DNA from: Desulfobacula sp.
Lineage (GTDB): Bacteria; Desulfobacterota; Desulfobacteria; Desulfobacterales; Desulfobacteraceae
DNA: 5,671 bases
Assembly (NCBI GenBank): GCA_018702715.1
Contig: JABIYQ010000625.1
Location: 1 to 5,671, forward strand
Reading direction: 5' to 3'
Below the pieces are notes generated by a model. That model had not been told where the DNA came from and did not search any database. It saw only the letters and a program-made list of their open reading frames with translations. Made by a program: the position numbers and the translations under genes. Each line of letters starts with the position of its first letter. Position 1 is the first letter of the stretch. This document shows, piece by piece, positions 4,843 to 5,671 of this stretch.

Positions 4843-5671
4843 ATGTTTGAAAAAAAGTTCAGTCTGCATGACAGACTCAATGCCAAAGATTTTGAGTTGA
4901 TATTTGAATCAATAATGAAGCATTCAAAAGACGGTCTTTTTGTTGTTGACTCGACAGGAATGGTCGTTATGGTAAACCGTGCAACAGAAGAGATGTTTGA
5001 TTTTAAAAGTTCCCAGGTTCTGGGTAGAAATGTTAAAGATCTGGTTGATGAAGGCTTTTATGAGCCATCGGTTTCCGCTTTGGTCATTAAACAGAAAAAA
5101 GCCATCTCCTTAATTCAAACCACCCGCAATAAGAAAAAAATCCTTTCCACGGGAATCCCCATTTTTAATACCCATGATGAAATATTGTTTGTACTTGTTA
5201 ATGACAGGGATATATCACATATCAATCGCCTTGCTGAAACCCTTGATATTGAAGATATTCAACAAGAGAACCTGCGGATGGATTTTTCAGACCTGGGTCT
5301 TGCCGCAAACCATTTTGAAAGCATGGTGATAAAAAGCCCGGCCATGGAAAAAATTATCAGAACAGCCATCCGCGCATCAAAATATGATGTTCCCCTGTTA
5401 ATCACCGGCAGATCAGGTGTGGGCAAGTCTATGATTGCAAAATTGACCCATCAATTATCCGATCGGCGGCATTTCCCCTTTGCCGATTTGAATTGTGGTT
5501 CAATAACAGCATCTCTTATTGAATCTGAATTATTTGGTCATGAAAGCGGCGCTTTCACAGGCGCATCTCAAAAAGGGAAAAAAGGTCTATTTGAAATAGC
5601 AGACAAAGGAACGCTTTTCCTGGATGAAATTGGAGAGATTCCACTTCCTGCCCAGGCAAAGCTGTTAAAAT
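4843..5671 (+). CDS. PAS-domain sigma-54-dependent transcriptional activator, 3' end cut by window
   Basis: Only the first 276 codons are in the window. The protein is a bacterial enhancer-binding protein, whose AAA+ ATPase remodels sigma-54 RNA polymerase. Residues about 17-126 form a PAS sensor domain (IMKHSKDGLFVVDSTGMVV, ending VNDRDISHINRL). A short linker follows, then the AAA+ domain from about 160. Visible motifs are Walker A GRSGVGKS (189-196), ESELFGHESGAFTGA with the sigma-54 contact loop GAFTGA (236-241), and Walker B GTLFLDE (256-262). The sensor II region and the expected C-terminal Fis-type HTH lie beyond the edge. There is no receiver domain, so control is probably by a ligand or redox signal at the PAS domain rather than phosphorylation; this is inference. 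The Walker A differs from the usual GESGTGKE by Arg for Glu and by a final Ser, but keeps the essential GxxGxGKS. Start ATG 4843 has GGAAG (4831-4835) seven bases upstream. Targets are unknown. Confidence 0.93.
   Translation, partial: MFEKKFSLHDRLNAKDFELIFESIMKHSKDGLFVVDSTGMVVMVNRATEEMFDFKSSQVLGRNVKDLVDEGFYEPSVSALVIKQKKAISLIQTTRNKKKILSTGIPIFNTHDEILFVLVNDRDISHINRLAETLDIEDIQQENLRMDFSDLGLAANHFESMVIKSPAMEKIIRTAIRASKYDVPLLITGRSGVGKSMIAKLTHQLSDRRHFPFADLNCGSITASLIESELFGHESGAFTGASQKGKKGLFEIADKGTLFLDEIGEIPLPAQAKLLK

Noticed and set aside
4689..4886. Minus-strand 65-codon ORF over the regulator's start
   Set aside because: It is antisense to the regulator's leader and first codons, with no ribosome site and a composition typical of AT-rich noise.

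Overview
The window reads as a low-to-mid-GC bacterial chromosome segment with three confident protein genes separated by long, gene-poor AT-rich spacers. No rRNA, tRNA, CRISPR array or complete insertion sequence was found. A sigma-54 enhancer-binding regulator with an N-terminal PAS domain, together with a periplasmic Ntn-hydrolase, would fit a Gram-negative such as a Desulfobacterota (deltaproteobacterial) species. This placement is an inference from style only; there is no phylogenetic marker here.

Layout, left to right. Positions 1-377 hold no gene I can support. A minus-strand unit follows, read from about 2364 down to 378. It has a good sigma-70-type promoter (2371-2399) and a 590-residue membrane-anchored hydrolase of the C45/acid ceramidase-like Ntn type (2320-548). 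A 57-codon small ORF (551-378) has a start codon overlapping the hydrolase stop as ATGA, so the two look translationally coupled. Positions 2321-3379 form a long spacer. It holds a 121-135-codon minus-strand ORF of unknown nature (2826-2419) and a stop-interrupted coding-like stretch on the plus strand (2909-3163).

A plus-strand DMT/EamA-type transporter follows (3380-4234, extendable to 3299). It is followed by a long imperfect hairpin (4283-4332), a minus-strand decayed-looking ORF (4688-4357), and a perfect 28-bp palindrome (4474-4501) inside that ORF. The window ends inside a plus-strand PAS plus AAA+ sigma-54 activator (from 4843), cut off after Walker B, with a candidate promoter at 4699-4727.

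The three main genes do not form one obvious pathway. The hydrolase and its coupled small ORF are one unit, the transporter stands alone, and the regulator probably controls sigma-54 promoters, most likely including genes beyond the right edge. The less ordinary items are the coupled small ORF, the two strong inverted repeats between transporter and regulator, and the two decayed-looking coding stretches. None amounts to a demonstrable new system from sequence alone.
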